A stretch of DNA of 64,000 nucleotides from Glutamicibacter sp. JL.03c (GTDB taxonomy: Bacteria > Actinomycetota > Actinomycetes > Actinomycetales > Micrococcaceae). The stretch spans positions 1,240,001 to 1,304,000 of the forward strand of contig NZ_CP107575.1 of NCBI RefSeq assembly GCF_025854375.1. Direction: 5' to 3'. Position numbers and translations under genes: made by a program. This document shows positions 1-8,598 of this stretch, in pieces. The notes under the pieces were generated by a model. The model worked only from the letters and a program-made list of their open reading frames with translations, was not told where the DNA came from and searched no databases. Position 1 is the stretch's first letter; each line of letters opens with the position of its first letter.

Positions 1-518
1 TCACCAACGGCGAAATCCGTATTCCCTAAACGAAACCGAGATCCCAATGAGAGATCTATCGAGCTGCAAGCAGTGCCATCGTCACGAATCAATTGATGGT
101 TGGCTGTTGCCAGGAGTCGTATCCGCCTCGCCGATACGCTCAAGGTTGCGTGGCCCCGTGAAATAAGCGGATCCTCAAGCCAAAGAGGGGCATTACGGCC
201 AATAGACTGCTCTCCGTGCGTTATAGATATCCAAGCGCCGGCATCTGGGCCGCTGAGAACGTAGAGCTTTAATGTTGACGAAGCGGCCAAAGATTTTGCC
301 GGTATCCGAGGTATGTCGCTGAGAACTAATCGCTGATCCGACGCCAGAGTGCCAATACTTTCAAGATTTTCTTGTTCGACGTACCAATGTTCATCAGGAA
401 ACGAGGACTGAAGAAGCGAAGCCAACTTTACGCCGGTCAACCTTCCACTCGAGACCAGCTCAAATTGACGCGGATGCTGGAAATTTTGAGATATCAAGAG
501 AAATTCGTAGCGGGCCAT
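1..518 (-). CDS. FHA-domain protein, N-terminal part (gene runs off the left edge)
   Basis: An open leftward frame starts at ATG 518 with an AGGA motif about 7 nt upstream and continues past base 1 without a stop, giving 172 codons. The second half carries a forkhead-associated pattern: SIGR (arginine of the phosphopeptide loop), then PLISRGHATL, matching the S-x-x-H core of FHA domains, then a FAVG-like terminal strand. FHA domains bind phosphothreonine peptides. In actinobacteria an FHA domain at this N-terminal position often precedes FtsK/SpoIIIE-type ATPase domains, so a large DNA- or protein-pumping ATPase is possible, but the rest lies outside the window. It is divergent from the tad operon. 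Confidence 0.7.
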   Translation of the reverse strand, partial: MARYEFLLISQNFQHPRQFELVSSGRLTGVKLASLLQSSFPDEHWYVEQENLESIGTLASDQRLVLSDIPRIPAKSLAASSTLKLYVLSGPDAGAWISITHGEQSIGRNAPLWLEDPLISRGHATLSVSARRIRLLATANHQLIRDDGTACSSIDLSLGSRFRLGNTDFAVG

Positions 519-602
519 GAAGAATCCTGAATAAAAGTGAAGAGCAGTATGGGAGTAATCAAAGCGTGCTAAGTAACCTTCTCGAATAACTAAAAGACCG
601 CC

Positions 603-631
603 TGTGGAGAATGAATTTTCGGTTATCCACA
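603..631. promoter_or_regulatory. Inverted pair of DnaA-box-like 9-mers in the intergenic space upstream of tadA
   Basis: TTATCCACA at 623-631 is identical to the consensus DnaA box. TGTGGAGAA at 603-611 matches the reverse box TGTGGATAA at 8 of 9 positions, so the pair is an inverted repeat with an 11-nt spacer. The 519-770 interval otherwise holds no supported gene. It must contain the divergent promoters for the FHA gene and the tad operon. Function of the boxes is unproven; chance occurrence is possible. Confidence 0.3.
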
Positions 632-770
632 ACACGAAAAGCTCTTGAAAGGTAGCCGAAGTGCCTATAGCATCCCTTGTCATACGAATATGAATGCTGC
701 ACCGACGATGCGCTCGCCGATGGTCCCCGACTTCGGGAATCTTTGATACGAAGAACCACAGGAGCTCGTT

Positions 771-1997
771 GTGGAAGCACTGTCCATCGTTGAAGACGAA
801 GTTCGTGAGTTGGTGAGAAGGCGTGGACTCGATCCGGCGAAACAGCCTACGATGATCAAGTCATTGATCGAAGAAGTCATCAGGGACTATGACGAGCGTG
901 CACTGCTTGGTGCAGTGCCTTCTCTTGGATCGCTCGATGCGGCCCGTCAAACCATTTTCGACAACGTAGCAGGCTTTGGTGCCCTCCAGCCACTTCTCGA
1001 TGATCCGACGGTCGAAGAAATTTGGATCAACGCTCCACATCAGGTGTTTTGCGCTCGAGGTGGGCAAAGCCAGCTGACCCACATTCGCATGGAAGCATCA
1101 GAGATCGCTGCCTTGGTTGAGCGCATGCTCAAGTCGTCGGGCCGACGTTTGGATCTGTCCCAACCATTCGTCGACTGCCAGCTTCCGGACGGATCCCGTC
1201 TACATGTCGTCATTCCTGACATCACACACGAACATTGGGCAGTAAACATACGCAAATTCATCGCGAGGGCCAGCAAACTAGATGACCTGGTGGAACTCGA
1301 TTCCCTGAGCCGAACCGCGGCGTTGTATCTGTCGACGGCCATTAATGCGGGCCTCAACGTGATCGTCACGGGCCCGACTCAAGCCGGCAAAACAACGATG
1401 CTTAATTGTTTGGCTTCTTCAATTGGTCCGCGTGAACGCATCATCACCATAGAAGAAATTTTTGAGATTAACCTAGCCCTGAGAGACGTAGTTGCCATGC
1501 AGACGCGATTGGCAAACCTTGAAGGAACCGGCGAAATTACGATGCGGCGCCTCGTGAAAGAGGCACTTCGCATGAGGCCCGATCGCATCGTTGTGGGGGA
1601 GGTACGAGAGGCTGAATCGCTAGACATGCTCATTGCCTTGAATTCCGGCATTTCAGGATTGTGTACGCTCCACGCGAATTCAGCAAGAGATGCGATAACA
1701 AAGATTTGCACTTTGCCTTTGTTAGCAGGCCCGAACATAACGAGCGACTTCACAATTAAGACTGTTGCTGCCTGTATTGATTTGGTCGTTCACTGTGTCC
1801 GAAGTCCAAGTGGACACCGGTATGTCAATGAAATCCTCAGTATTCGAAATCGTGTCGAATCAGGCCAAATTGAATCCTCGACTTTGTTTGAAAGACGAGA
1901 TGGAGCTCTTATCTCCTCGCAGGGGGCCGATTGGGAACATGAAAAGTTTGAACTGTCGGGGATCAATATCGCGGAGCTAATGGCGGGGCAATCATGA
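771..1997 (+). CDS. tadA: Tad pilus assembly ATPase TadA/CpaF family
   Basis: This is a secretion-superfamily hexameric ATPase that powers assembly of Flp-type pili at the cytoplasmic membrane. In the 408-residue protein the Walker A motif GPTQAGKT is at residues 201-208. An acidic Asp-box-like IITIEEIFEINL follows, then the Walker B region RIVVGEVRE near 272-280, and the His box TLHANS at 299-304. Length is typical of CpaF. The start is GTG 771, preceded by AGGAG at 760-764. It is the first gene of the operon; its stop overlaps the next start in an ATGA. No TadZ/CpaE gene lies upstream on this strand, unlike many tad loci. Confidence 0.93.
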   Translation: MEALSIVEDEVRELVRRRGLDPAKQPTMIKSLIEEVIRDYDERALLGAVPSLGSLDAARQTIFDNVAGFGALQPLLDDPTVEEIWINAPHQVFCARGGQSQLTHIRMEASEIAALVERMLKSSGRRLDLSQPFVDCQLPDGSRLHVVIPDITHEHWAVNIRKFIARASKLDDLVELDSLSRTAALYLSTAINAGLNVIVTGPTQAGKTTMLNCLASSIGPRERIITIEEIFEINLALRDVVAMQTRLANLEGTGEITMRRLVKEALRMRPDRIVVGEVREAESLDMLIALNSGISGLCTLHANSARDAITKICTLPLLAGPNITSDFTIKTVAACIDLVVHCVRSPSGHRYVNEILSIRNRVESGQIESSTLFERRDGALISSQGADWEHEKFELSGINIAELMAGQS

Positions 1998-2845
1998 TCG
2001 CAATCTTCGCGTTACTTGGCGGCCTCGGTCTAGCCATCTTGGTTGACTGGCTTCTCTTCGCTCCGTGGGTGCGCGCACCAAAACGTAAGTCGAAGATCAA
2101 AACCGCCTTGCTTCAAGCAGGGATGACAAATGTTTCCCCAAGCAAGTTCGCATTGATCTGTTTGGTATGTGGATTGATTTCGGGACTCTTGACCTTGGGG
2201 CTTACGGGAGCGTGGCTCTTTGCCCTGTTGTTTTTCAGTTTCGGCTTCTTCGCACCTTGGGCATTCATCCGGCACCAAGCTTCCAAACGGCGGGCAGCAT
2301 TACAAGAGCAATGGCCCGAAGTTGTCGACCATCTCAGAAGCGCCATCCGTGCCGGACTGTCGTTGCCTGAGGCTTTGGGGCAACTGGCAACGGTGGGGCC
2401 GCAAATACTCAGGCCCCAGTTCGGTGACTTCGCCTTGGACTACAGGGCCACAGCGAACTTCAGTGTTGCGTTAGATCAGTTAGGCGAGCGGTTGGCGGAT
2501 CCTGTGGCCGATAAGATTCTCACGACACTCCGAATCACTCGTGAAGTCGGCGGCACAGACTTGGGACAGACCCTAGCAACGCTGTCTGCATTCTTACGCG
2601 ATGACGTTCGCACGCGAGGTGAATTAGCTGCAAGGCAATCATGGATCGTATCCGCCGCGCGATTAGCCGTGGCAGCACCCTGGATCCTGCTTTTGATTTT
2701 GGGAACTCAGGAAGCCGCAAAAGAAGCGTATATGACCCCTGGCGGAGTCATCGTTCTAGGCGTGGGCGTAGGAATCTCCATTGTCTGCTACCGGATCATG
2801 CTCAGGCTTGGCACGCTTCCTGTGGAAGAAAGGGTGCTGTCATGA
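1994..2845 (+). CDS. tadB: Tad inner-membrane platform protein TadB (T2SS F family)
   Basis: A 283-residue membrane protein with hydrophobic segments near the N-terminus (about 1-20 and 50-95) and C-terminus (about 220-275). The central cytoplasmic T2SSF helical domain includes EQWPEVVDHLRSAIRAGLS and a PEALGQLA segment, the classic GspF/TadB signature. It forms the platform on which TadA acts, probably as a heteromer with TadC. Its ATG overlaps the tadA stop (ATGA) and its own stop overlaps the tadC start the same way, so translational coupling is likely. Confidence 0.87.
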   Translation: MIAIFALLGGLGLAILVDWLLFAPWVRAPKRKSKIKTALLQAGMTNVSPSKFALICLVCGLISGLLTLGLTGAWLFALLFFSFGFFAPWAFIRHQASKRRAALQEQWPEVVDHLRSAIRAGLSLPEALGQLATVGPQILRPQFGDFALDYRATANFSVALDQLGERLADPVADKILTTLRITREVGGTDLGQTLATLSAFLRDDVRTRGELAARQSWIVSAARLAVAAPWILLLILGTQEAAKEAYMTPGGVIVLGVGVGISIVCYRIMLRLGTLPVEERVLS

Positions 2846-3783
2846 ACTCATATACATCATGGGCGGCACTGTGCGGACTCGGCCTTGGCCTGGGGATATG
2901 GATCATCCTGATCAATCTGCCCGGATGGAGAAGGATGGCCTTCGCTGAACGAATTGCACCGCATGTTCGCGTAGGTGTAAGGAGCTCTCGGATGCTTGAG
3001 GACTCCTGGCATTCGGAGTCGGGACACTCCGCCTTGGGGCAACTGGCAGCACCGCTGATTTTGCAGATCCAGAAGTTCGCCACAAATCACAGTCCGTCAA
3101 ATGACATTCTCAAGAAGAGGCTAAACGCGGCGGGCCTCGACATCAGCTTGATCGACTATCGGTCGCAGGAAATCATTTGTGCCCTGGCTGGCGTGGTAGC
3201 AGGATCAGTCTGCACAGTGCTCGCGGCGATGCAATATAACTTGTCGGTCGTTTTTTCGATCCTCGTGGTCATCTGCTGTGGGGTGTTGGGGTACGCCTTG
3301 CGAGGTTGGTGGCTCGGGGAGCAAATCCATCGCAGAGCTCGCAGGATATTGACCCAATTTCCAACCGTCGCAGAAGTCCTCGCACTGACTGTCGGTGCGG
3401 GGGAGTCCACCACTGGGGCGATTGAGCGAATTTCTCGTATCTGTCATGGAGTGATAGGCGACGAATTCGTGAAGACTCTGAACGACATCCATGCCGGAAC
3501 GCCGATGGTTCAAGCGATGCAGAATATGTCGGAACGCATACAGGTTGGAACAATCGCCAGATTCGTCGACGCTATCGTCGTAGCAACTGAACGAGGAACT
3601 CCTCTTGCTCAGGTATTGCGTGATCAGGCGCAAGACGTTCGTGATGCATCAAAACGCGAGCTGATGGAGGTCGCCGGAAAACGGGAGATCCTGATGCTAG
3701 TTCCTGTTGTTTTTGGCATTCTTCCGTTGACCATCGTGTTTGCCGTATTCCCAGGATTGGCGCTATTGGAGATGAGCTATTGA
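2842..3783 (+). CDS. tadC: Tad inner-membrane platform protein TadC (T2SS F family)
   Basis: A 313-residue protein from ATG 2842, chosen because it overlaps the tadB stop as ATGA; the open frame extends further upstream but that part is antisense-quality sequence. The protein has a membrane anchor at the N-terminus, two helices at about 110-165, a T2SSF domain with the core FPTVAEVLALTVGAGEST, and a C-terminal hydrophobic pair ending near the stop. It is the partner of TadB in the pilus platform. No frame damage is seen. Confidence 0.87.
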   Translation: MNSYTSWAALCGLGLGLGIWIILINLPGWRRMAFAERIAPHVRVGVRSSRMLEDSWHSESGHSALGQLAAPLILQIQKFATNHSPSNDILKKRLNAAGLDISLIDYRSQEIICALAGVVAGSVCTVLAAMQYNLSVVFSILVVICCGVLGYALRGWWLGEQIHRRARRILTQFPTVAEVLALTVGAGESTTGAIERISRICHGVIGDEFVKTLNDIHAGTPMVQAMQNMSERIQVGTIARFVDAIVVATERGTPLAQVLRDQAQDVRDASKRELMEVAGKREILMLVPVVFGILPLTIVFAVFPGLALLEMSY

Positions 3784-3842
3784 TCGGAAAGAACAACGAG
3801 ATCAACCGCAATTTACATCAACGAATCACCGGAAGGAAAGTC

Positions 3843-4076
3843 ATGTGCAGCATTCAAGAATTCTTAGTGGTCTTCTTCTTAAGAGGGACATCGTTCCTCA
3901 AAAGAATGTGGGAGAAAATGTCGCCCAAACTCCTAGACAGTCGAGGTGATGTGCCTGGTTGGGTCATGATCACCTTGATGTCAGCGGTCCTGGTGGCAGC
4001 TTTGCTGGCTATTGCGGGTCCTCGACTGCAGGATCTATTCAATCAAGCAATTGATCGGGTTTCGGGACTGGGCTAG
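3843..4076 (+). CDS. Small pilin-like peptide of the tad operon (candidate atypical Flp pilin)
   Basis: A 77-residue protein from ATG 3843, with AAGGA a few nt upstream; a longer version from TTG 3780 is possible and would touch the tadC stop. Residues 26-35 are a basic leader ending SRG. Then DVPGWVMITLM opens a single hydrophobic helix (about 40-59), followed by the amphipathic tail RLQDLFNQAIDRV. The layout closely mimics Flp pilins (leader, Gly processing site, helix, LxxLFN-like tail) and the position between tadC and tadE is where flp belongs. It lacks the Glu5-Tyr6 pair usual after the cleaved glycine. Pilin identity is inferred. Confidence 0.6.
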   Translation: MCSIQEFLVVFFLRGTSFLKRMWEKMSPKLLDSRGDVPGWVMITLMSAVLVAALLAIAGPRLQDLFNQAIDRVSGLG

Positions 4077-4085
4077 CGGTCGAAG

Positions 4086-4505
4086 ATGCGTTCCGTCATC
4101 TCCCGGAACGAACCGCGGTTTTTGCGACGGTTGACGGGAGACTCCCAAGGATCTGCCGTTGCAGAATTTGTCATGATCATGACGTTGTTGGTCCTCATTG
4201 CGATGACGCTGATCCAACTCGCCCTCGCTCTGCATGTGCGTAATACGTTGATCGACGCTGCTGCCAATGGTGCGCGCTATGGTGCCCTGGCGAATCGGTC
4301 TGCCGCTGATGCCCAGGATAGAACGCAACACTTGATCACTGAGAGCCTGCACGCAGGGTTTGCAGGCAACGTCGGCGTTCGCACCGCGCAAATCGGTGAG
4401 AGCCAGGTGATTACGGTATCGGTTGATACGCGAGTGCCGTTGGTCGGTTTGCTGCCGAACGGCTGGGATCTCCATGTGCAAGGCGAAGCGGTGAAATATG
4501 ACTGA
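4086..4505 (+). CDS. tadE: TadE-like pseudopilin
   Basis: A 139-residue protein with one N-terminal transmembrane helix. The segment SQGSAVAEFVMIMTLLVLI fits the TadE consensus, including a glycine followed by Glu at +5 and an aromatic at +6 (G|SAVAEF), the pattern recognised by type IV prepilin peptidases. The remainder is a periplasm/exterior-facing domain with alternating strands (VITVSVDTRVPLVG). It is probably a minor pilus component or anchor. Its stop lies 8 nt inside the next gene. Confidence 0.82.
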   Translation: MRSVISRNEPRFLRRLTGDSQGSAVAEFVMIMTLLVLIAMTLIQLALALHVRNTLIDAAANGARYGALANRSAADAQDRTQHLITESLHAGFAGNVGVRTAQIGESQVITVSVDTRVPLVGLLPNGWDLHVQGEAVKYD

Positions 4506-4944
4506 TTTACGACAGGCAATTTCATCGCTTCTGCGAAAAACAGCACGCGATGAAACGGGAAGCGCGATCGTGGAGTTCATATTTGCCGCGACAGTGTTGC
4601 TGATTCCCATGATCTATCTGATCCTCGCTGCCAGCTATCTCCAAGCAGGAAGCTATGCGGTGGTTGGCGCTGCAGACCAAGCAGCGAAGGTATTTGCCGT
4701 TTCCGATACGCCAGTTCAGGCCCAATCGAATGCCAAGGAAACAGTCAGCCGTGCCATGAACAACTTCGGGTATACCGATGCGATTACCACTATTTCCTGC
4801 GACGCTGAGTGCTTGAGCCCGGGAAGCGTCGTAACGGTCACCGTTGAGCTTGATGTCCCCTTGCCCTTCGTCTCTGAAATGATTGATGCTTCGGTGTTCA
4901 CAGTTGATGCAGCCGCGTCTCAGAGGGTTGATCAATTTGGCTAG
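4498..4944 (+). CDS. TadE/TadF-like minor pseudopilin
   Basis: A 148-residue protein, second of the TadE/F pair, translationally overlapped with the preceding gene (ATG 4498, upstream stop ending at 4505). The processing-like motif ETGSAIVEF, with Glu at +5, starts a helix of about 22 residues. The exterior part contains two cysteines (SCDAEC), which could form a disulfide. It probably heterodimerises with the upstream TadE; which of the pair is TadE and which TadF cannot be settled from sequence alone. Confidence 0.8.
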   Translation: MTDLRQAISSLLRKTARDETGSAIVEFIFAATVLLIPMIYLILAASYLQAGSYAVVGAADQAAKVFAVSDTPVQAQSNAKETVSRAMNNFGYTDAITTISCDAECLSPGSVVTVTVELDVPLPFVSEMIDASVFTVDAAASQRVDQFG

Positions 4945-4951
4945 GTGGAAG

Positions 4952-5392
4952 ATGGTGAAGAGCCGGATCTCCGCGGATGAAGGACAGTCCTTGGTGCTCG
5001 CTATCGGCCTCTGCGCAGTGACGCTCTTGACGATTTCGGTCGTCCTAGCCGCTAGTGCAGTCAACCTAAAAGCACGCCAACTGTTGTCCATCGCCGACGG
5101 CGCAGTGGTCGCTGCAGTCGATGAGTTCGAATTCGTAGCCGACGGTCCAAACCCTCGCATCGAATTGAACCAAAAAAGGGCCCAACAAGCGGTAAGCAAG
5201 TACCTGTCCGACGTCGGCGCTGCCGGCAGAATTGATAATTTGCGGATTTCTTCGGTGCGTATCCGCCCGGATGGACAAGGAGCGACGCTTCAACTCTCTG
5301 GATCTGTGCAACCGCCGATTGTCGGTTGGATTGTTCCGAATGGGGTTCCGATTACAGTGAACTCCACGGCTCAGACGGTACTCAGCCGATAA
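4952..5392 (+). CDS. TadG-like pilus assembly / putative Flp locus protein
   Basis: A 146-residue protein from ATG 4952, 7 nt after the preceding stop, with AGGTGGA overlapping that stop as the binding site. The N-terminal DEGQSLVLAIGL followed by a hydrophobic helix and NLKARQLLSIADGAVVAA is the pattern of actinobacterial TadE/G-like proteins, which usually close tad operons. It has no E5-type processing site, so it is probably an uncleaved membrane-anchored component. It is the last gene of the tad operon; no clear terminator separates it from prfB. Confidence 0.72.
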   Translation: MVKSRISADEGQSLVLAIGLCAVTLLTISVVLAASAVNLKARQLLSIADGAVVAAVDEFEFVADGPNPRIELNQKRAQQAVSKYLSDVGAAGRIDNLRISSVRIRPDGQGATLQLSGSVQPPIVGWIVPNGVPITVNSTAQTVLSR

Positions 5393-5439
5393 CGGAGGAA
5401 TCAGGGATTATCGCCGAAATGACGTAGTCTTAGAGGACC

Positions 5440-6555
5440 ATGGCAAAAACTGACTTCTCTGCTGAAATCCACACACTGCGCTCAACTTTCGCTGCAATTG
5501 AAGATGTAAGCGATGTTGATCAGATCAAGGCTGACATTGCGACGCTCTCTGAGGAAGCAGGGGCCCCTGATCTTTGGGACGATCCCGCAGCTGCGCAAAT
5601 TGTCACTAGTAAGCTTTCCTACCGCCAGTCGGAACTCGAACGCCTGACCAAGCTCAAAACACGAATTGACGATCTTGAAGTACTTGTTGAGCTGGCTGAA
5701 CTCGAGGACGATGACGAAACCTTGCAGGAAGCCGATAAAGAACTCATCAGCATCCACAAAGCCTTGGACGATCTTGAAATTGTCACCTTGCTCAACGGCG
5801 AATTTGATTCGCGCGGTGCTGTAGTGACGATTCGCTCGGGTGCCGGTGGCGTGGATGCCGCGGATTTCGCCGAGATGCTCATGCGTATGTATCTGCGTTG
5901 GGCCGAAAAGCGCGGCTACAAGGCGACCGTGATGGACACTTCCTACGCGGAAGAAGCTGGCCTGAAATCGGCTACTTTTGAGATCGATGAGCCCTACGCA
6001 TTCGGAACTCTGTCCGTAGAGGCTGGAACGCACCGCCTCGTGCGAATTTCTCCTTTTGACAATCAGGGACGGCGTCAAACTTCTTTTGCCGCTGTTGAAG
6101 TGGTGCCTTTGATTGAACAGACCGACAGCATCGAAATCCCTGAGTCTGAAATTCGCGTGGATGTGTTTCGGTCTTCCGGTCCTGGCGGACAGAGCGTCAA
6201 TACGACCGACTCGGCAGTTCGCATGACACACATCCCAACCGGTGTTGTTGTTTCCATGCAAAATGAAAAGTCGCAGATTCAGAACCGGGCCGCCGCGCTT
6301 CGAGTTTTGCAATCCAGGCTCCTGCTCTTGAAAAAGGAGCAGGAAGATGCTCAGAAAAAAGAGCTTGCTGGTGATGTGAAAGCCTCATGGGGCGATCAAA
6401 TGCGTTCGTACGTGCTCAATCCGTATCAGATGGTTAAGGATCTGCGCACTGAACATGAAGTTGGAAATACTCAGGCGGTGCTTGACGGTGAAATCGATGA
6501 TTTCATCGATGCAGGCATCCGTTGGCGTGCAGGACAGCGTCGCCCAAGCAAATAG
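5440..6555 (+). CDS. prfB: Peptide chain release factor 2
   Basis: A 371-residue class I release factor that reads UGA and UAA. The stop-codon recognition tripeptide SPF is seen in [11 protein letters not shown], and the peptidyl-hydrolysis motif GGQ in [10 protein letters not shown]. The gene is a single open frame. There is no in-frame UGA near codon 25, so the programmed +1 frameshift that autoregulates prfB in many bacteria is absent. AGAGGA lies just upstream of ATG 5440. In actinobacteria prfB normally precedes ftsE, as here. Confidence 0.97.
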   Translation: MAKTDFSAEIHTLRSTFAAIEDVSDVDQIKADIATLSEEAGAPDLWDDPAAAQIVTSKLSYRQSELERLTKLKTRIDDLEVLVELAELEDDDETLQEADKELISIHKALDDLEIVTLLNGEFDSRGAVVTIRSGAGGVDAADFAEMLMRMYLRWAEKRGYKATVMDTSYAEEAGLKSATFEIDEPYAFGTLSVEAGTHRLVRISPFDNQGRRQTSFAAVEVVPLIEQTDSIEIPESEIRVDVFRSSGPGGQSVNTTDSAVRMTHIPTGVVVSMQNEKSQIQNRAAALRVLQSRLLLLKKEQEDAQKKELAGDVKASWGDQMRSYVLNPYQMVKDLRTEHEVGNTQAVLDGEIDDFIDAGIRWRAGQRRPSK

Positions 6556-6834
6556 TCGATATCGCGAATACCTATCGAGTTGGTTGGACTTTCCATAAAT
6601 AGTGTAAGTATCGTCACCGAAGCTCTTTGGTGAGGGCGAAAGACATCAGGTCATTCAAGATCTCGACCATTTTTCTGGCTGTGCGTATCGGATGAATTTG
6701 GCAACACACCTAGGATTTAGGCGGGTTCGGCAGGTTGCACCGATAGTGTTTGGAACACTGGCGCATCTATTGACGTTTGATCTCGAGATAGGTATTCGTG
6801 GGTCGCGCCCCGACGAAGACTAGCGATTGAAGAC

Positions 6835-7632
6835 ATGATTAAATTCGAAAACGTCTCGATGGTTTATGAACCAAGACAGCAGAATGCTGCATTGGACGAT
6901 ATAAACATCGAGATCAGCCGTGGCGAATTCGCCTTCTTGGTCGGTGAATCCGGTTCCGGGAAATCGACCTTCCTGAGTTTGGTGCTCCGTGAAAAGCGAT
7001 CCACCGACGGTGCTGTTTATGTTGCAGGGCAGAACCTGAACCGAATCCCGAGCCGACGTGTGCCAAAACTGCGTCGCGATATCGGGTTCGTCTTCCAGGA
7101 TTTCCGGCTATTGCGAGAACGCACGGTCTTTGACAACGTGGCCTTCGCGATGGAAGTCATTGGCGCTTCGCGAGCACAGATCCGTGAACGAGTTCCCGAT
7201 GCGTTGAAGCTTGTAGGACTTGAGGACAAGGCTCGCCGCAAGCCAACTGAACTGTCCGGTGGTGAACAGCAACGTGTCGGTATTGCGCGTGCCATCGTCA
7301 ACAAGCCGTCGATCCTGTTGGCCGATGAGCCCACCGGTAACCTTGACCGGAAAAACAGCATTGAAGTCATGAACGTGCTGAACCGGATTAATCAAAACGG
7401 CACCACCGTTTTGATGGCGACGCACGCACACGAACTTGTTAGCGAATATCGTCATCGCGTAATTGAACTGCAGCGCGGACAGGTGATCCGCGATGAGATC
7501 GAAGGCCAGTACACGCCGATGACCACCGTGGTGAACCAGGACGGTTCCCGAGAACTCCTCTTGGGCGATTCCGCTGTGGAGCACGACGAAGATTCACAGG
7601 TTGCTGAGGACCAGAAAGACGAGGACCAGTGA
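6835..7632 (+). CDS. ftsE: Cell-division ABC ATPase FtsE
   Basis: A 265-residue ATPase with Walker A GESGSGKST at 37-45, signature LSGGEQQ at 140-146, and Walker B plus DEP at about 161-166. With FtsX it transmits an ATP-driven signal across the membrane to a cell-wall hydrolase. Classical FtsE is about 230 residues; the extra tail here is acidic and ends in a run rich in Asp/Glu. GTGA overlap with ftsX implies coupled translation. The 279-nt gap upstream to prfB contains no gene and presumably holds the promoter. Confidence 0.96.
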   Translation: MIKFENVSMVYEPRQQNAALDDINIEISRGEFAFLVGESGSGKSTFLSLVLREKRSTDGAVYVAGQNLNRIPSRRVPKLRRDIGFVFQDFRLLRERTVFDNVAFAMEVIGASRAQIRERVPDALKLVGLEDKARRKPTELSGGEQQRVGIARAIVNKPSILLADEPTGNLDRKNSIEVMNVLNRINQNGTTVLMATHAHELVSEYRHRVIELQRGQVIRDEIEGQYTPMTTVVNQDGSRELLLGDSAVEHDEDSQVAEDQKDEDQ

Positions 7633-8543
7633 GACTAGGATTTATTCTCCGCGAAGCGGCGAAAGGCCTTCGGCAGAATGTCGTGATGGTCGTTTCGGTC
7701 GTACTGGTGACATTCGTATCGCTGACGTTCGTTGGCGCTTCGGTCCTTCTGCAACTGCAGATCAACCAGATGAAGGGCTACTGGTATGACCGCATGGAGG
7801 TAGCGATCTACCTCTGCGACGACACCAGCACCTCACCGAACTGCGGTGGAAATGAAGTCACCGACGCGCAGCGACAGAACATCGAAAAGATTCTCAAGTC
7901 TGAACAGCTGGCCCCGTACATCAAGGAATATGCCTACGAGTCGAAAGACCAGGCGTATAAGAACTTCCGTGATCAGTACGAGAATTCATCCCTAGTCGAC
8001 CAGATCACTCCGGCCCAGTTGCCTGAGTCTTTCCGAGTTGCCTTGGTGGATCCCGAAAAGTATCCGGTGATCAACGAAGCGTTCTCGACAGTTGACGGTG
8101 TGGATTCGGTGATAGATCAGAGAGACCTGCTTGAGAAGGTCTTCCAGTTGGTCCGAGTGGCTTCGGCTGCGGCCGCAGTGGTAGCCATCGTCATGATTGT
8201 TTGCGCCGTCTTGCTCACCGGAACGACTATTCAGCTCTCGGCAATGCACCGACGCTTGGAAACAACCATCATGAGACTAGTCGGAGCTTCAAAAGCGACG
8301 ATTCAGCTTCCATTCATCATTGAAGGTGTTATTGCTTCGTTGATAGGTGGATTGCTGGCTTCGGGTACCTTGTGGCTGCTCCTCAAGTTCCTCGTTGAAG
8401 ACAAGCTCGCCAGCGAAAATGTCGGCGTTGCCTTCATTTCGACGGGCGAAGTTTGGCTCGTTGCGCCTGTCCTCTTGATAATTGGTATCGTTTTGGCCAC
8501 AATTTCATCAGTGGTAACCTTGAAGCGTTACCTGAAGGTTTAG
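7629..8543 (+). CDS. ftsX: Cell-division ABC permease FtsX
   Basis: A 304-residue permease-like protein from GTG 7629 (GTGA overlap with ftsE). It has one N-terminal transmembrane segment, a large extracellular loop at about 50-170 containing two cysteines in the segment CDDTSTSPNC, then three C-terminal membrane segments (about 180-205, 230-255, 275-300). The loop is expected to contact and activate a coiled-coil peptidoglycan hydrolase; a suitable partner is encoded immediately downstream. Confidence 0.95.
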   Translation: MRLGFILREAAKGLRQNVVMVVSVVLVTFVSLTFVGASVLLQLQINQMKGYWYDRMEVAIYLCDDTSTSPNCGGNEVTDAQRQNIEKILKSEQLAPYIKEYAYESKDQAYKNFRDQYENSSLVDQITPAQLPESFRVALVDPEKYPVINEAFSTVDGVDSVIDQRDLLEKVFQLVRVASAAAAVVAIVMIVCAVLLTGTTIQLSAMHRRLETTIMRLVGASKATIQLPFIIEGVIASLIGGLLASGTLWLLLKFLVEDKLASENVGVAFISTGEVWLVAPVLLIIGIVLATISSVVTLKRYLKV

Positions 8544-8598
8544 CCGAAACGTTATCTTCGGCCTATCTAAAGCACGACAAAACTCTTTAAGGAGCCAC

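Noticed and set aside
735-761. GGGAAT near tadA as a SigR-type promoter
   Set aside because: The GTT expected after an 18-nt spacer is absent (CAG is present).
5590-5605. CTTTGG in early prfB, reminiscent of the RF2 frameshift site CTTTGA
   Set aside because: It encodes Leu-Trp in the conserved LWDDP segment; there is no stop and the frame is continuous.
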